Assembly (NCBI RefSeq): GCF_006716865.1
Contig: NZ_VFPT01000001.1
Coordinates: 1,669,001-1,733,000, forward strand
Length of the DNA stretch: 64,000 nucleotides
Source of the DNA: Roseinatronobacter monicus
GTDB lineage: Bacteria; Pseudomonadota; Alphaproteobacteria; Rhodobacterales; Rhodobacteraceae
Direction: 5' to 3'
How positions within the stretch are numbered: the stretch's first letter is position 1; each line of letters opens with the position of its first letter. Under the pieces are notes generated by a model. That model worked only from the letters and a program-made list of their open reading frames with translations. It was not told the origin of the DNA and did not search any database. The position numbers and the translations under genes are program-made. Of the stretch, positions 1 to 10,182 are shown piece after piece.

Positions 1-621
1 TTCATGCAGGTTCATCACATTGGTGCTGTCACAAAACAGCGCCTTGACCCCTGTACGGCCGATTTCCGCCAACAATGCAGGGTCATGCGGCTCGCCCACA
101 CCGGGTGTTTCATCGGCTTTGAAATCGCCCGAATGCACGATCCGCCCTTCTGGCGTGTCGATGATCAGGCCAGAGGCTTCGGGCAGCGAATGCGCCACAG
201 GGAAGAACTGCACCCGGAAGGGGCCCAACTCCAGCGCCTCGGGGGCTTTGCCCACGGTGATGACCTGCTTGGGGTCTTGGCCTGCATCCTGCATCTTCAG
301 ACGCGCAATCCGTGCCGTGAAATCACGCGCATAGACCGGCACCTGCAACTTGTCCCAAAGCAGGCCAACAGCACCGACATGATCTTCATGTGCGTGGGTG
401 ATGATGATCGCTTCCAGACGGTCGCGGCGTTCTTCCAGCCACGAGATGTCCGGCAGGATCAGATCAACGCCGGGGCTGGAATCCATATCTGCAAAGGTAA
501 CACCCAGATCCACCAAGATCAGACGCTCGCGCCCTTTGGGGCCATAGCCGAACACATAGGCGTTCATGCCCACCTCGCCTGCCCCCCCAAGGGGAAGGTA
601 GATCAGTCTGTCTTTGCTCAT
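1..621 (-). CDS. rnj: Ribonuclease J, N-terminal part (cut by window edge)
   Basis: RNase J is a metallo-beta-lactamase/beta-CASP exo- and endoribonuclease acting in mRNA decay and rRNA maturation. The 207 residues in the window start MSKDRLIYLPLGGAGEVGMN and carry the zinc-binding HxHxDH motif (HAHEDH, residues 76-81), plus the later HSGDFK stretch typical of the fold. The ATG overlaps the coaX stop codon by four bases (ATGA), so the two are probably translationally coupled at the tail of the nuo operon. The C-terminal part lies outside the window. The family call is secure from the glycine-rich start and metal motif. Confidence 0.93.
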   Translation of the reverse strand, partial: MSKDRLIYLPLGGAGEVGMNAYVFGYGPKGRERLILVDLGVTFADMDSSPGVDLILPDISWLEERRDRLEAIIITHAHEDHVGAVGLLWDKLQVPVYARDFTARIARLKMQDAGQDPKQVITVGKAPEALELGPFRVQFFPVAHSLPEASGLIIDTPEGRIVHSGDFKADETPGVGEPHDPALLAEIGRTGVKALFCDSTNVMNLHE

Positions 622-1406
622 GGTCGCTCCTCGCTACCGTTTATCTTGTTATATGCGTGAATGACGCGAAGGCCATGCAATGTCAGATCATCCTCGACCC
701 TGTCAAACAGGGTTTCGGCTTGCGCGAATAACGGCGCCAACCCGCCTGTGCCGACCACCGTCATCGGTCTGCCATACTCGGCCTTGATCCGCGCAGTTAT
801 GCCCTCGATCAGTCCGATATAGCCCCAAAACACGCCCGACTGTATACATTCAACCGTATTCGTGCCAATCACCTTGTCAGGACGCGAAATATCGACATGC
901 GGCAGGGCCGCGGCCCCCTGATGCAGCGCCTCAAGGCTCAGGTTCACGCCCGGTGCGATCACCCCGCCCACATAAGCCCCGTCATGGGCCACCACATCGA
1001 AATTCGTGGCGGTGCCAAAATCCACCACCACCACATCGCCGCCAAAGCGTTCAAACGCGCCTGCCGCATTTGCCAGCCGGTCGGGACCGGGCCTAACCCC
1101 GTCATCCACGCGCGGTGCCACAGGCAACAGGCATTCAGGCTTGCCGACCACTAAGGGGCGGCAATTGAAATAACGGTCACACAACACCCGCAGGTTGAAA
1201 ACCACCCGCGGCACAGTCGAGGCGATGATGACATCGCTGATGTCCAACTCGACCCCCTTGATCCGCATCAATGTGGACAGCCACACAAAATACTGATCCG
1301 CCGTGCGCATATGCTCGGTCGAGGTGCGCCATGTGGCCAGAACCTGCGCCCCGTCCCAGACAGAAAACACCGTATTGGTATTGCCGCAATCAATAGTCAG
1401 AAGCAT
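618..1406 (-). CDS. coaX: Type III pantothenate kinase
   Basis: CoaX phosphorylates pantothenate, the first step of coenzyme A synthesis. The 262-residue protein opens with the phosphate-binding motif of the ASKHA fold (MLLTIDCGNTNTVF) and contains the family signatures GPDRLANA and DFGTATNFD. The ATG at 1406 was chosen because the family starts directly with this beta strand; the open frame extends further upstream, but that part overlaps birA and has no family match. birA ends 16 bp upstream and the stop overlaps the RNase J start, so it is co-transcribed with both. Confidence 0.93.
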   Translation of the reverse strand: MLLTIDCGNTNTVFSVWDGAQVLATWRTSTEHMRTADQYFVWLSTLMRIKGVELDISDVIIASTVPRVVFNLRVLCDRYFNCRPLVVGKPECLLPVAPRVDDGVRPGPDRLANAAGAFERFGGDVVVVDFGTATNFDVVAHDGAYVGGVIAPGVNLSLEALHQGAAALPHVDISRPDKVIGTNTVECIQSGVFWGYIGLIEGITARIKAEYGRPMTVVGTGGLAPLFAQAETLFDRVEDDLTLHGLRVIHAYNKINGSEERP

Positions 1407-1422
1407 ACGCCTGCCCCCCCGA

Positions 1423-2169
1423 TCATGAGAAATAGACTTCTGCCGCAGGAATGGCACGCAGGCCATGTGTCATGCGCAGCACAAGGGCACCGGTTGCATC
1501 GATCCCCTCGAACGTGCCTTCATGCGTTTCAGTCACTGTTCGCGCGACAATCGGCTGGCCCAAACGCGCCGCGCGGGTCAGCCACGCCTGCCGGATGGGC
1601 GCAAAGCCATAGGTCACCAACTGATGGTCCCAGCGCGCATAGGCAGGTGCCAGAATGTCCAGAAATTCCTCTGGCGAAGCGCAGATACCTGTCTCGGACA
1701 TCACGCTGACAGGGGAAACCGCGCCCGCCTCGCCCTCGGGGGCGTGTTGCAGGTTGACGCCGATTCCGATGGCAAGATGGCCGACCTGCGCACCGTGACC
1801 AATGCTTTCCAGCAAGATACCTGCCAGCTTGCCGCCATTCAGCAGCACATCATTGGGCCATTTCAGCGCAAAACTCTCTGGCCGTCCGGTCAGTGTCAGA
1901 AGCGCCTCGTGCAGCGCAAGCGCGGCCACAAAGGACCGCAGCGCCACCTGATCGGGCGGGCCACCGGGACGGGTGATATAGGTTGCGGCAAAATTGCCTT
2001 CCGGGTCGCGCCAGTCGCGCCCACGCCGCCCGCGCCCTTTAGTCTGGCGCAGGGCCAGAATCCAAGTCGGGCCAGACAGGCTGGGTGCGATGCGCGCGGC
2101 CTCGGCATTGGTGCTGTCGATTTCGGGCAGAACAATCCGCCCGACGCCTTCGGGCCAGTTACTTGACAA
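1423..2169 (-). CDS. birA: Biotin--[acetyl-CoA-carboxylase] ligase
   Basis: This is a biotin protein ligase, which adenylates biotin and transfers it to the lysine of carrier proteins; the methylcrotonyl-CoA carboxylase alpha subunit encoded at 21190-23133 is a likely client. The catalytic domain shows EIDSTNAEA, the biotin/ATP loop [26 protein letters not shown] and a C-terminal SH3-like part. There is no N-terminal helix-turn-helix, so it should not act as a repressor as the E. coli protein does. The start is uncertain. I chose TTG at 2169 (248 aa), which overlaps the nuoN stop by 11 bp; a GTG at 2196 would add nine residues. It lies directly behind nuoN, a linkage also known in Paracoccus. 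Confidence 0.88.
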   Translation of the reverse strand: MSSNWPEGVGRIVLPEIDSTNAEAARIAPSLSGPTWILALRQTKGRGRRGRDWRDPEGNFAATYITRPGGPPDQVALRSFVAALALHEALLTLTGRPESFALKWPNDVLLNGGKLAGILLESIGHGAQVGHLAIGIGVNLQHAPEGEAGAVSPVSVMSETGICASPEEFLDILAPAYARWDHQLVTYGFAPIRQAWLTRAARLGQPIVARTVTETHEGTFEGIDATGALVLRMTHGLRAIPAAEVYFS

Positions 2170-3598
2170 GAGCGTTTGCCGCCAGCGCGGCCGCACCCTC
2201 GATCCCGAACAGGTTAATCACCCCAAGCACCATAATCGCCGCCGAAGCCACCAGAAGCGTGGCCTGCACAGGTGCGCGCACGGTGTCCATCGGCTCCACT
2301 TCCTCGCCGAAATACATGTAATAGACGATGCGCAGGTAATAGAACGCGCCGATGACCGACGCCACGACACCTGCCACGGCCAACCATGTCATGCCCGCCT
2401 CGACCGCTGCCCACAGCACATAGAATTTGCCGAAGAAGCCGACCAATGGCGGCACGCCCGCAAGGCTGAACATCAGCACCAGCAGTGCCAATGCGCGCAA
2501 CGGCTCGGCCTTTGAGTACTGGCGCAGGCTGTCGATATCAGCCACAGGTTTTCCATCGCGCGACATGATCAGAATAAAGGCGAACACCCCGATATTCATG
2601 GTCACATAGATCGCCATATAGACCAGCATCCCCTGCACACCCTGCGCCGTACCCGCCGCAAGGCCCACAAGCGCAAAGCCCATATGCGTGATAGAGGAAT
2701 ACGCCATCAGCCGCTTGATATCACGCTGACCAATTGCAGCGATTGCCCCCACAAACATGGATGCGACCGCCAGAAACGCGATAATCTGCGTCCAGTCGCC
2801 GGGCACCACCCCAAAGGCATCGTGCACCACACGCGCGATCAGCGCAATCGCCGCAACCTTCGGGGCGGTTGCAAAGAACGCGGTCACGGGCGTTGGCGCG
2901 CCTTCATACACATCGGGTGTCCACATGTGGAACGGCACTGCCGACACTTTGAACGCCAGCCCCGCCAGCATAAAGGCCAGCCCCATCAGCAGGCCAATCG
3001 ACATGCCATCTTCCGAAATGGTCGTGATGATGCCCGCAAACAGCGTTGTCCCCGAATAGCCATAGGTCAGCGACGCGCCATAAAGCAGCAAGCCAGAGGC
3101 CAAAGCGCCAAGGATAAAGTATTTCAAACCCGCCTCGGTCGAGCGCAGCGAGTCGCGGTTCATCGTGGCGACGACATAGAGCGCAAGCGATTGCAGCTCT
3201 AACCCCATATAAAGTGCGATCAGATCCCCGGAGGAGACCATCAGCATCATGCCCACAACTGACAAGGCAATCAGGATGGGATACTCGAATTTCAGCAAGC
3301 CCCGCGCGGCCATATAGCTTTGGCCCATGACCATCACGACCGCAGCCGAGAACAGGATCAGCATTTTCGAGAAATGCGCGAAGGCGTCGGCAATATACAT
3401 GCCGTTGAAGGCGGTTTGCGCTTCCAGTCCCTTGGAACCGGCAAGCAGGCCCAGCAACACCATCAGCCCCGCAGTTGCCCATAGGATTGGCTCTACCAGC
3501 TTGTCCTTGCCGCCATAGACACCCACCATCAGCGCCGCCATGGCAAACAATGCCAGCACGATTTCGGGCAGCGCCGTATAGAGATCAGCTCCGATCAT
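2159..3598 (-). CDS. nuoN: NADH-quinone oxidoreductase subunit N
   Basis: NuoN is one of three antiporter-like proton-pumping subunits in the membrane arm of complex I. The 479-residue product is almost entirely hydrophobic, with about 14 helices predicted by eye, and has the proton_antipo_M core motifs ([54 protein letters not shown]). Its length is normal. It is the last nuo gene of the operon, 11 bp behind nuoM, and its 3' end overlaps the start of birA. Confidence 0.96.
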   Translation of the reverse strand: MIGADLYTALPEIVLALFAMAALMVGVYGGKDKLVEPILWATAGLMVLLGLLAGSKGLEAQTAFNGMYIADAFAHFSKMLILFSAAVVMVMGQSYMAARGLLKFEYPILIALSVVGMMLMVSSGDLIALYMGLELQSLALYVVATMNRDSLRSTEAGLKYFILGALASGLLLYGASLTYGYSGTTLFAGIITTISEDGMSIGLLMGLAFMLAGLAFKVSAVPFHMWTPDVYEGAPTPVTAFFATAPKVAAIALIARVVHDAFGVVPGDWTQIIAFLAVASMFVGAIAAIGQRDIKRLMAYSSITHMGFALVGLAAGTAQGVQGMLVYMAIYVTMNIGVFAFILIMSRDGKPVADIDSLRQYSKAEPLRALALLVLMFSLAGVPPLVGFFGKFYVLWAAVEAGMTWLAVAGVVASVIGAFYYLRIVYYMYFGEEVEPMDTVRAPVQATLLVASAAIMVLGVINLFGIEGAAALAANALVK

Positions 3599-3609
3599 CG
3601 CGAGACCTT

Positions 3610-5151
3610 TCAGTTCTGTACATGCTGAGATGCGGCCTCATGGACCTGCAACGCCAGCGTATGCCCGTCGACCATCGCAGTGACCGAGGGGCCTATGATA
3701 TCTGTGACAAGGGCGGGATACACCCCAAGGAGCAGCGTCATCGCAACAAGCGGCCCGATCAGCAGCTTTTCGCGGCGGTCCATATCCTTGATGCCTTTCA
3801 GCGATTCCTTGATCAACTCGCCCATGACGACACGGCGGAACAACCACAGCGCATAGCCCGCCGACAGGATCACACCGGTCGCCGCAAACAGCGCCACCCA
3901 AGTATTGACCTGAAACACACCCATGAAGGTCAGGAATTCGCCAACAAAGCCAGATGTGCCCGGAAGGCCGACATTCGCCATGGTGAACAGCAAGAACACC
4001 GCCGCATAAACCGGCATACGGTTGATCAACCCGCCATAGGCCGCAATTTCGCGCGTGTGCATCCGGTCATAGATCACGCCCACCGCGAGAAACAGCGCCC
4101 CCGAGATGAAGCCGTGGCTGATCATCTGGAAAATCGCGCCATCCAGACCCTGCTGGTTGGCCGCAAAGATGCCCATAGTCACAAAGCCCATATGCGCGAC
4201 CGAAGAATAGGCGATCAGCTTCTTCATGTCGTCCTGCATCAGCGCCACCAACGATGTGTAGACGATGGCAATCGCCGACAGCCACAGCACCAAAGGCGCA
4301 AAGATGTCAGAGGCCACCGGAAACATTGGCAGAGAGAAGCGCAAGAACCCGTAGCCGCCCATTTTCAGCAGCACTGCCGCCAGAATGACCGAGCCTGCCG
4401 TGGGGGCCTGAACGTGGGCATCCGGCAGCCATGTATGCACCGGCCACATCGGCATCTTCACAGCGAAGGACGCAAAGAACGCCAGCCACAACAGTGTTTG
4501 CAGCCCCCCGATCACCTGCCAGCCAGCAAGGCTGAACGTCTCGGTGCTGAACTGGTGCTGAAGCAGTGTCGGAATATCTGTTGTGCCCGCATCTACATAC
4601 ATTGCGATCATCGCGATCAGCATCAGCACGGAACCAAGGAACGTATAGAGGAAGAACTTGAACGCGGCATAGATGCGCTCCTTGCCGCCCCAGATGCCAA
4701 TGATAAGGAACATCGGGATCAGGCCCGCCTCGAAGAACAGATAGAACAGCACCAGATCGAGCGCGGTGAACACGCCGATCATCAGCGTTTCCAGCAGCAG
4801 AAACGCGATCATGTATTCCTTGACCCGGTGCTTCACATTCCAGCACGCGCCAATGGTGATGGGCATAAGGAATGTAGTCAGCATCACGAACAGGATCGAG
4901 ATGCCATCCACCCCCATCTTGTAGGTGAAGCCCATGACCCAGTCATGTTCTTCGACAAACTGAAAACCGGTATCTTGCGGGTCAAACCCGACCAGCAAAA
5001 TAAGCGAGGCCGCAAACGTCGCCAATGTCGCGGCAAGTGCGACCCATTTGGCATTGTTCTGGGCTGCTTCATCTTCGCCACGCAGAAAGATCGCCAGAAT
5101 GGCCGCAGCAATCGCCGGGGTAAAGGTGATGATGGACAGCAGGTTCAGCAT
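3610..5151 (-). CDS. nuoM: NADH-quinone oxidoreductase subunit M
   Basis: This is the second antiporter-like subunit of the complex I membrane arm, 513 residues. Diagnostic segments are [17 protein letters not shown], the proton-channel stretch [19 protein letters not shown] and [14 protein letters not shown]; conserved glutamate and lysine residues of the pumping half-channels fall inside them. Its ATG shares one base with the nuoL stop (TGATG), which implies coupled translation. Size and order are canonical. Confidence 0.96.
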   Translation of the reverse strand: MLNLLSIITFTPAIAAAILAIFLRGEDEAAQNNAKWVALAATLATFAASLILLVGFDPQDTGFQFVEEHDWVMGFTYKMGVDGISILFVMLTTFLMPITIGACWNVKHRVKEYMIAFLLLETLMIGVFTALDLVLFYLFFEAGLIPMFLIIGIWGGKERIYAAFKFFLYTFLGSVLMLIAMIAMYVDAGTTDIPTLLQHQFSTETFSLAGWQVIGGLQTLLWLAFFASFAVKMPMWPVHTWLPDAHVQAPTAGSVILAAVLLKMGGYGFLRFSLPMFPVASDIFAPLVLWLSAIAIVYTSLVALMQDDMKKLIAYSSVAHMGFVTMGIFAANQQGLDGAIFQMISHGFISGALFLAVGVIYDRMHTREIAAYGGLINRMPVYAAVFLLFTMANVGLPGTSGFVGEFLTFMGVFQVNTWVALFAATGVILSAGYALWLFRRVVMGELIKESLKGIKDMDRREKLLIGPLVAMTLLLGVYPALVTDIIGPSVTAMVDGHTLALQVHEAASQHVQN

Positions 5152-7115
5152 CAGTTTGCCCCCCCTGTCAGTGTGACAAAGGTGACAATCACGACAATCC
5201 CCAGAACCATTGCAAACGCATAATGAAACACAAAGCCGGATTGTGCCCGACCGGCCAGTTTGGTGATGAAAGGAACAATCCCCATCGCCAGCCCGTTAAT
5301 GCCGCCATCAATCACCGCACCATCGCCTTTTTTCCACAGGAACCGCCCCATGAATTTCGTTGGGCGCACAAACAGGAATTCGTAAACCTCATCGAAATAC
5401 CATTTGTTCAGCAAGAACTGATAGGCACCGGGGAATGTCTCGGCCAGGCGCTTGGGCAGCGACGTGTCGCGGATGTAGAACATATAAGCCAGTCCCAGAC
5501 CCAGCAGCATGGCGATGAAGGGCGACACCTTGACCCAGCCCGGCACATAATGCGCCTCCGAGATAAGGTCGTTGCCTTCGGCCATGAAAATCGCAGCGCC
5601 GAAGTAGTCGCGCACCTGATCGGTGGACCCGAAGAACGGACCATAGAACACCATGCCCGCCAGAACCGAACCTACTGCCAGTACCGCCAGCGGCACCAGC
5701 ATGACAGTCGGGCTTTCATGGGCATGTTCATGTGTGTGCTTGTCACCGCGCGGGCTGCCCCAGAATGTCAGGAACATCAGCCGCCAGCTATAGAAACTGG
5801 TCATCAGCGCTGCGGCCACCAACGCCCAGAACGCATAGCCTGCGCCCGCAGCAAAAGTCGACTCGATGATCGCATCCTTGGACACGAACCCCGCAAAGCC
5901 GATCATGGTCAGCGGAATGCCCACCCCGGTGATCGCAAGTGTGCCGATCAGCATGGCGTAGAACGTATAGGGCATCTTGTGCCGCAACCCGCCATAATTG
6001 CGCATGTCCTGTTCATGGTGCATCCCGTGGATCACGGACCCTGCCCCAAGAAACAGCATCGCCTTGAAGAAGGCATGGGTCAGCAGGTGGAACATGGCCA
6101 CCGAATAGACGCCCACACCTGCCGCGACGAACATGAAACCCAGTTGCGAACAGGTCGAATAGGCGATCACGCGCTTGATGTCGTTTTGCACAAGGCCAAC
6201 AGTTGCTGCGAACAGCGCAGTCATTGCCCCGATGAACACCACAAACGCCATAACCTCGGGCGTGTATTCCATCAGTGGCGACATGCGCGCGACAAGGAAT
6301 ACGCCCGCCGTGACCATCGTTGCCGCATGGATCAGCGCGGACACAGGTGTCGGCCCTTCCATCGCGTCGGGCAACCATGTGTGCAGGAACAGTTGTGCCG
6401 ATTTGCCCATCGCCCCTACAAACAGCAAAAACGCGATCAGGTTGGCTGCGTTCCAGTCTGTCCACAGGAAGCTGACAGTGGTTTCGGCCAGCATCGGCGC
6501 TGCGGCAAACAGATCATCATACTGGATCGAGTCGACCAGAAAATAGATCACCATCAGCGCAAGGATCAGCCCCATATCGCCCACACGGTTGACGATAAAC
6601 GCTTTCATCGCCGCCGCACCGGCGCTTTGCTTGCGGAAATAGAACCCGATCAACAGGTAAGAGGCCAGCCCAACCCCTTCCCAGCCGAAGAACAGTTGCA
6701 CCAGATTATCTGCTGTGACCAGCATCAGCATGGCAAAGGTAAACAGGGACAAATACGCGAAAAAACGGGGCCGATAGCTTTCATTCTCGCGGAAATTATC
6801 GTCATGCGCCATGTAGCCAAAGCTGTACAGATGCACGAGCGCCGAGACTGTGGTGATGACAATCAACATCACTGCCGTCAGACGGTCCAGACGGATCGCC
6901 CAGTCGCCGACAAGCGAGCCGCTGTCGATCCAGCGCATCAGAGTGATCTGCTGGACAGACCCGTCATGCGTCAGGAAGATAACCCATGACAAGAGCGCCG
7001 ACAGCATCAGAAGCGCGGTGGCGATGATCTGGGCCGGACGTTCGCCAATCACGCGCCAGAACAGACCTGCGATGATCGCGCCCAGCAACGGGGCCAGAAG
7101 GACAGTTACAGCCAT
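5151..7115 (-). CDS. nuoL: NADH-quinone oxidoreductase subunit L
   Basis: NuoL is the distal antiporter-like subunit, with the long lateral helix along the membrane arm. The 654-residue protein has [18 protein letters not shown] near residue 150, [20 protein letters not shown] around 245 and [16 protein letters not shown] near 310. The C-terminal third, after a His-rich loop (HTHEHAHE), corresponds to the amphipathic lateral helix and final anchor. It starts 4 bp after nuoK, and its stop overlaps the nuoM ATG. Confidence 0.96.
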   Translation of the reverse strand: MAVTVLLAPLLGAIIAGLFWRVIGERPAQIIATALLMLSALLSWVIFLTHDGSVQQITLMRWIDSGSLVGDWAIRLDRLTAVMLIVITTVSALVHLYSFGYMAHDDNFRENESYRPRFFAYLSLFTFAMLMLVTADNLVQLFFGWEGVGLASYLLIGFYFRKQSAGAAAMKAFIVNRVGDMGLILALMVIYFLVDSIQYDDLFAAAPMLAETTVSFLWTDWNAANLIAFLLFVGAMGKSAQLFLHTWLPDAMEGPTPVSALIHAATMVTAGVFLVARMSPLMEYTPEVMAFVVFIGAMTALFAATVGLVQNDIKRVIAYSTCSQLGFMFVAAGVGVYSVAMFHLLTHAFFKAMLFLGAGSVIHGMHHEQDMRNYGGLRHKMPYTFYAMLIGTLAITGVGIPLTMIGFAGFVSKDAIIESTFAAGAGYAFWALVAAALMTSFYSWRLMFLTFWGSPRGDKHTHEHAHESPTVMLVPLAVLAVGSVLAGMVFYGPFFGSTDQVRDYFGAAIFMAEGNDLISEAHYVPGWVKVSPFIAMLLGLGLAYMFYIRDTSLPKRLAETFPGAYQFLLNKWYFDEVYEFLFVRPTKFMGRFLWKKGDGAVIDGGINGLAMGIVPFITKLAGRAQSGFVFHYAFAMVLGIVVIVTFVTLTGGAN

Positions 7116-7119
7116 CTGT

Positions 7120-7425
7120 TCAGCCTTTCATCACATTGACGTCTTCGACATCGATCGTGCCGCGATTGCGGAAGAAGCACACCAGAATTGCCAACCCGAT
7201 GGCCGCCTCAGCAGCCGCCACGGTCAGCACGAACATGGTAAAGACTTGCCCCACCAGATCATTCAGGAAAGAGGAGAAGGCGACCAGATTGATATTCACC
7301 GACAGCAGCATCAACTCGATCGACATCAGGATGATGATGATATTCTTGCGGTTCAGGAATATCCCGAAAATGCCGATGACGAATAGTGCCGCCGCCACGG
7401 TCAGGTAATGTTCAAGTCCAACCAT
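7120..7425 (-). CDS. nuoK: NADH-quinone oxidoreductase subunit K
   Basis: A small three-helix membrane subunit of complex I, 101 residues, exactly the usual length. The conserved membrane glutamates appear in IELMLLSVN and in [12 protein letters not shown]. The ATG at 7425 is preferred over the TTG immediately before it because it gives the family length and sits about seven bases after GAGGG. The 74-bp spacer to nuoJ contains a short direct repeat, AAGAACGAGGG twice, of which the second copy provides this ribosome binding site. Confidence 0.95.
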   Translation of the reverse strand: MVGLEHYLTVAAALFVIGIFGIFLNRKNIIIILMSIELMLLSVNINLVAFSSFLNDLVGQVFTMFVLTVAAAEAAIGLAILVCFFRNRGTIDVEDVNVMKG

Positions 7426-7499
7426 CAAGATCCCTCGTTCTTCCGTTTTTGCGGGGTCGCTTCCGGACCCTCGTTCTTATTCAGTGCAGGTTGCAGGGC

Positions 7500-8117
7500 T
7501 TAGCCCAGCCCCTGCCCTGACTTGACGTCCTTCAGCTCCATCGCCTTGGCCGGGTCACGGTGCATCTGCGCCACGACGTCCTGACGCTTCACATCCTTGC
7601 GGTGGCGCAGGGTCAGCACAATCGCGCCAATCATGGCCACCAGCAGGATCAAGCCAGACACCTGAAACAGCAGGAAATACTGGTCATAAATGATCATGCC
7701 CAAGGCTTTGGTGTTGTGCGTCTCGGCCAGATCGGGCGTCGGGGCCTGACGCAGGTCGCGTGCGCCCTCTGCCTCTTGCCAAGACCCGAACAGCAGCGCC
7801 ATCTGCATCAACAAGACAATGCCAACAATGCTTGCAATCGGGAAATGGCGCGCCATTTCCCCCTTGAGTGCAGCAAAATCGACGTCGAGCATCATCACGA
7901 CAAACAGGAACAGAACCGCAACAGCGCCGACATAGACGATGATCAGCAGCATGGCGATGAATTCCGCGCCCAGCAGGACGAACAAGCCCGCGGCTGACAG
8001 AAAGGTCAAAATCAGCCACAGCACAGAATGCACCGGGTTGCGCGAAATCGTGACGAGAAATCCAGCGCCAAGCAGCGTCACCGCAAACGCGTAGAATGTG
8101 ATATCGGTAATCCCCAT
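7500..8117 (-). CDS. nuoJ: NADH-quinone oxidoreductase subunit J
   Basis: A five-helix membrane subunit of complex I. The 205-residue product begins [19 protein letters not shown] and contains [20 protein letters not shown], the third helix with the pi-bulge region that links quinone chemistry to proton pumping. The ATG at 8117 was chosen because GAGGGAC lies just upstream and homologues begin here; the open frame continues upstream through a 99-bp non-coding spacer that separates it from nuoI. Confidence 0.94.
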   Translation of the reverse strand: MGITDITFYAFAVTLLGAGFLVTISRNPVHSVLWLILTFLSAAGLFVLLGAEFIAMLLIIVYVGAVAVLFLFVVMMLDVDFAALKGEMARHFPIASIVGIVLLMQMALLFGSWQEAEGARDLRQAPTPDLAETHNTKALGMIIYDQYFLLFQVSGLILLVAMIGAIVLTLRHRKDVKRQDVVAQMHRDPAKAMELKDVKSGQGLG

Positions 8118-8187
8118 GTCCCTCGGGTTCCCTTTTGTCGTGTCAGACGCGCTGGCGCGCGCCCGGTGTTCAGTCTTGCGCCATTCA

Positions 8188-8207
8188 GTGCCGGTGTCTT
8201 CCGGCAC
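8188..8207. other. Intercistronic hairpin between nuoI and nuoJ
   Basis: GTGCCGG, a six-base loop, then CCGGCAC form a perfect 7-bp stem in the 99-bp gap between nuoI and nuoJ. No T-run follows on the minus strand, so it is not a standard terminator. It could stabilise an mRNA end after processing. The structure is directly visible; the function is inference. Confidence 0.5.
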
Positions 8208-8216
8208 GCTTTAGGC

Positions 8217-8708
8217 TTATCTGTAGGGCGCGTCGATCTCTAGATTGCGCGCAATCTGCGCTTCCCAGCGGTCGCCGTTTTCCAGCAGCTTGGCCTTGTC
8301 GTAGAACAGTTCTTCGCGTGTCTCGGTCGCAAATTCAAAATTCGGCCCTTCAACGATGGCATCCACAGGGCAGGCTTCCTGACAAAACCCGCAATAGATG
8401 CATTTCGTCATGTCGATATCGTAGCGCGTGGTGCGGCGCGAGCCGTCATCGCGCGGCTCTGCATCAATGGTGATCGCCTGAGCCGGGCAGACGGCTTCGC
8501 ACAATTTGCAGGCAATGCAGCGTTCCTCGCCATTCGGATAACGGCGCAACGCGTGCTCGCCCCGAAAGCGGGGGCTGAGGGGCCCTTTTTCATGCGGATA
8601 GTTCAGCGTCGGTTTCGGCGCGACAAAATACTTCACGCCCAAGCCGAAGCCACGGATGAAATCGGTCATCAGCGTGTATTTGATCGCGCGGTTCCAGTCA
8701 AAACCCAT
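8217..8708 (-). CDS. nuoI: NADH-quinone oxidoreductase subunit I
   Basis: A ferredoxin-like subunit carrying iron-sulfur clusters N6a and N6b in the peripheral arm. Two complete 4Fe-4S motifs are visible: C64-x2-C67-x2-C70-x3-C74 and C103-x2-C106-x2-C109-x3-C113. The product is 163 residues. The ATG at 8708 has a strong ribosome binding site (GGAGGG) that is built into the last codons and stop of nuoH, two bases away, so the two genes are translationally coupled. Confidence 0.96.
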   Translation of the reverse strand: MGFDWNRAIKYTLMTDFIRGFGLGVKYFVAPKPTLNYPHEKGPLSPRFRGEHALRRYPNGEERCIACKLCEAVCPAQAITIDAEPRDDGSRRTTRYDIDMTKCIYCGFCQEACPVDAIVEGPNFEFATETREELFYDKAKLLENGDRWEAQIARNLEIDAPYR

Positions 8709-8710
8709 GA

Positions 8711-9748
8711 CTACCCTCCAATCGCCCAGCGGGCCCAGAAGCCGCCAAGCACTTCGAATTTCGCAAGGAATGCCACCAACACGACCCAAGCCAGCGAGAA
8801 TGGCAGAAACACTTTCCAGCCAATCCGCATCAGTTGGTCATAGCGGTAGCGCGGCACAATCGCTTTCACCATGGCGAACATGAAGAAGAAAAACGACATC
8901 TTCAGGAACATCCAGTGGAACCCGTCGGGCAGCCCCGGAATGGGCGACAACCACCCACCGAAAAACAGCAACGACAGCAGCGCGCACATCAGGAAGATGG
9001 CAATATACTCGCCCGCCATGAACAGCAGATACGGGGTGGAGCCGTATTCGACCATGAACCCCGCCACAAGTTCCGATTCCGCCTCTGGCAGATCGAAGGG
9101 CGGGCGGTTGGTTTCGGCCAATGCGCTGACAAAGAAAAGCACCACCATCGGCAGATGCGGCAGCCAGTACCAGCCCAGCAGGCCATAGCCTGTGTCTTGC
9201 GCGGCGACGATCGCGCCAAAGTTCATGCTGCCGGTCGAAATGATGACCCCGATAATAATCAGGCCAAGCGACACTTCATAAGAAATCATCTGCGCGGCAG
9301 ACCGCAATGACCCAAGGAAGGCATATTTCGAGTTTGACGCCCAGCCGCCCATAATGACGCCGTAAACTTCAAGGCTGGCAATCGCAAAGACGAACAGGAT
9401 CGCCACATTGATGTCAGCCAGCACCCAGCCATCATTGAACGGAATCACCGCCCACGCCAGCATCGCCAAAACAAAACTCAGCAGCGGGGCCAGAAAATAG
9501 ACGGGCCGGTCCACACCTGCCGGAATCACCACTTCCTTGACGACGAATTTGATCGCATCGGCAAAGGTTTGCAGCAGCCCCCATGGCCCGACAACATTCG
9601 GCCCGCGACGCATCTGCACAGCCGCCCAGACCTTGCGGTCAGCATAGACCAGAAAGATCAGGCTGATCATGACGAAACCAACCACCAACATCGATTGCGC
9701 CGCAATCAACACGGTGATTCCCAGTCCGGTTTGCAGAAACTCTGTCAT
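8711..9748 (-). CDS. nuoH: NADH-quinone oxidoreductase subunit H
   Basis: NuoH is the membrane subunit that forms the quinone-binding chamber at the junction with the peripheral arm. The 345-residue, eight-helix protein contains [20 protein letters not shown], and the acidic loop [20 protein letters not shown] followed by GFMVEYGS. Size and position in the operon are normal. Confidence 0.97.
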   Translation of the reverse strand: MTEFLQTGLGITVLIAAQSMLVVGFVMISLIFLVYADRKVWAAVQMRRGPNVVGPWGLLQTFADAIKFVVKEVVIPAGVDRPVYFLAPLLSFVLAMLAWAVIPFNDGWVLADINVAILFVFAIASLEVYGVIMGGWASNSKYAFLGSLRSAAQMISYEVSLGLIIIGVIISTGSMNFGAIVAAQDTGYGLLGWYWLPHLPMVVLFFVSALAETNRPPFDLPEAESELVAGFMVEYGSTPYLLFMAGEYIAIFLMCALLSLLFFGGWLSPIPGLPDGFHWMFLKMSFFFFMFAMVKAIVPRYRYDQLMRIGWKVFLPFSLAWVVLVAFLAKFEVLGGFWARWAIGG

Positions 9749-9763
9749 TCGTCCCTCAATTCC

Positions 9764-10177
9764 TCACACCGTGGGGATGCCTTGTTCCCGACAATCATCC
9801 ACGATCACTTCGGCGTCCAGATTGCGCCGACCTGCCGGAAGATCGGGTGAAATGACAAAACCGCCATCCCCTTCCCATATTTCCCCCGAACGGCGCACAT
9901 TCGTCCGCACGTGCTGCGCAAAACTATAGCCGCGGATTACCGTATATTGCGCCGCAGCACAACGCGCATAGGCCACCACATCTGATCGATCTCGCGCACC
10001 GCGCATACGTACAATGAAACTGACCGTTGACGCATCGAGCAGTTGCGTTTCAATGCCCATATACTCCGCCCGGTCCGGCGGCGACAGTGCCGCGCGTGCC
10101 GCTGTCCGTTCGCCACAGCCCATCAACCCACCAGAGGCAAGCAGGACCAGACCAAACAGAGGAAGGGCGCGCGCCAT
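9764..10177 (-). CDS. Putative lipoprotein in the nuo operon
   Basis: This 137-residue protein of unknown function sits between nuoG and nuoH. The first 20 residues are a signal sequence ending in a lipobox-like LMGC with the lipidated cysteine at 21, so the mature protein should be periplasmic and membrane-tethered. The rest is soluble and mixed, with two further cysteines. It starts 5 bp after nuoG, whose last codons (GAG TAG GA) supply its ribosome binding site, and ends 15 bp before nuoH. Rhodobacter and Paracoccus complex I operons are known to contain unassigned reading frames; a role in assembly is only a guess. Confidence 0.8.
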   Translation of the reverse strand: MARALPLFGLVLLASGGLMGCGERTAARAALSPPDRAEYMGIETQLLDASTVSFIVRMRGARDRSDVVAYARCAAAQYTVIRGYSFAQHVRTNVRRSGEIWEGDGGFVISPDLPAGRRNLDAEVIVDDCREQGIPTV

Positions 10178-10182
10178 ATGTC

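Noticed and set aside
3475..6989. Two very long open frames on the plus strand opposite nuoM and nuoL
   Set aside because: They mirror conserved complex I genes, are extremely rich in His, Arg and Gln, and have no recognisable domains. This is a codon-bias artefact of GC-rich genes.
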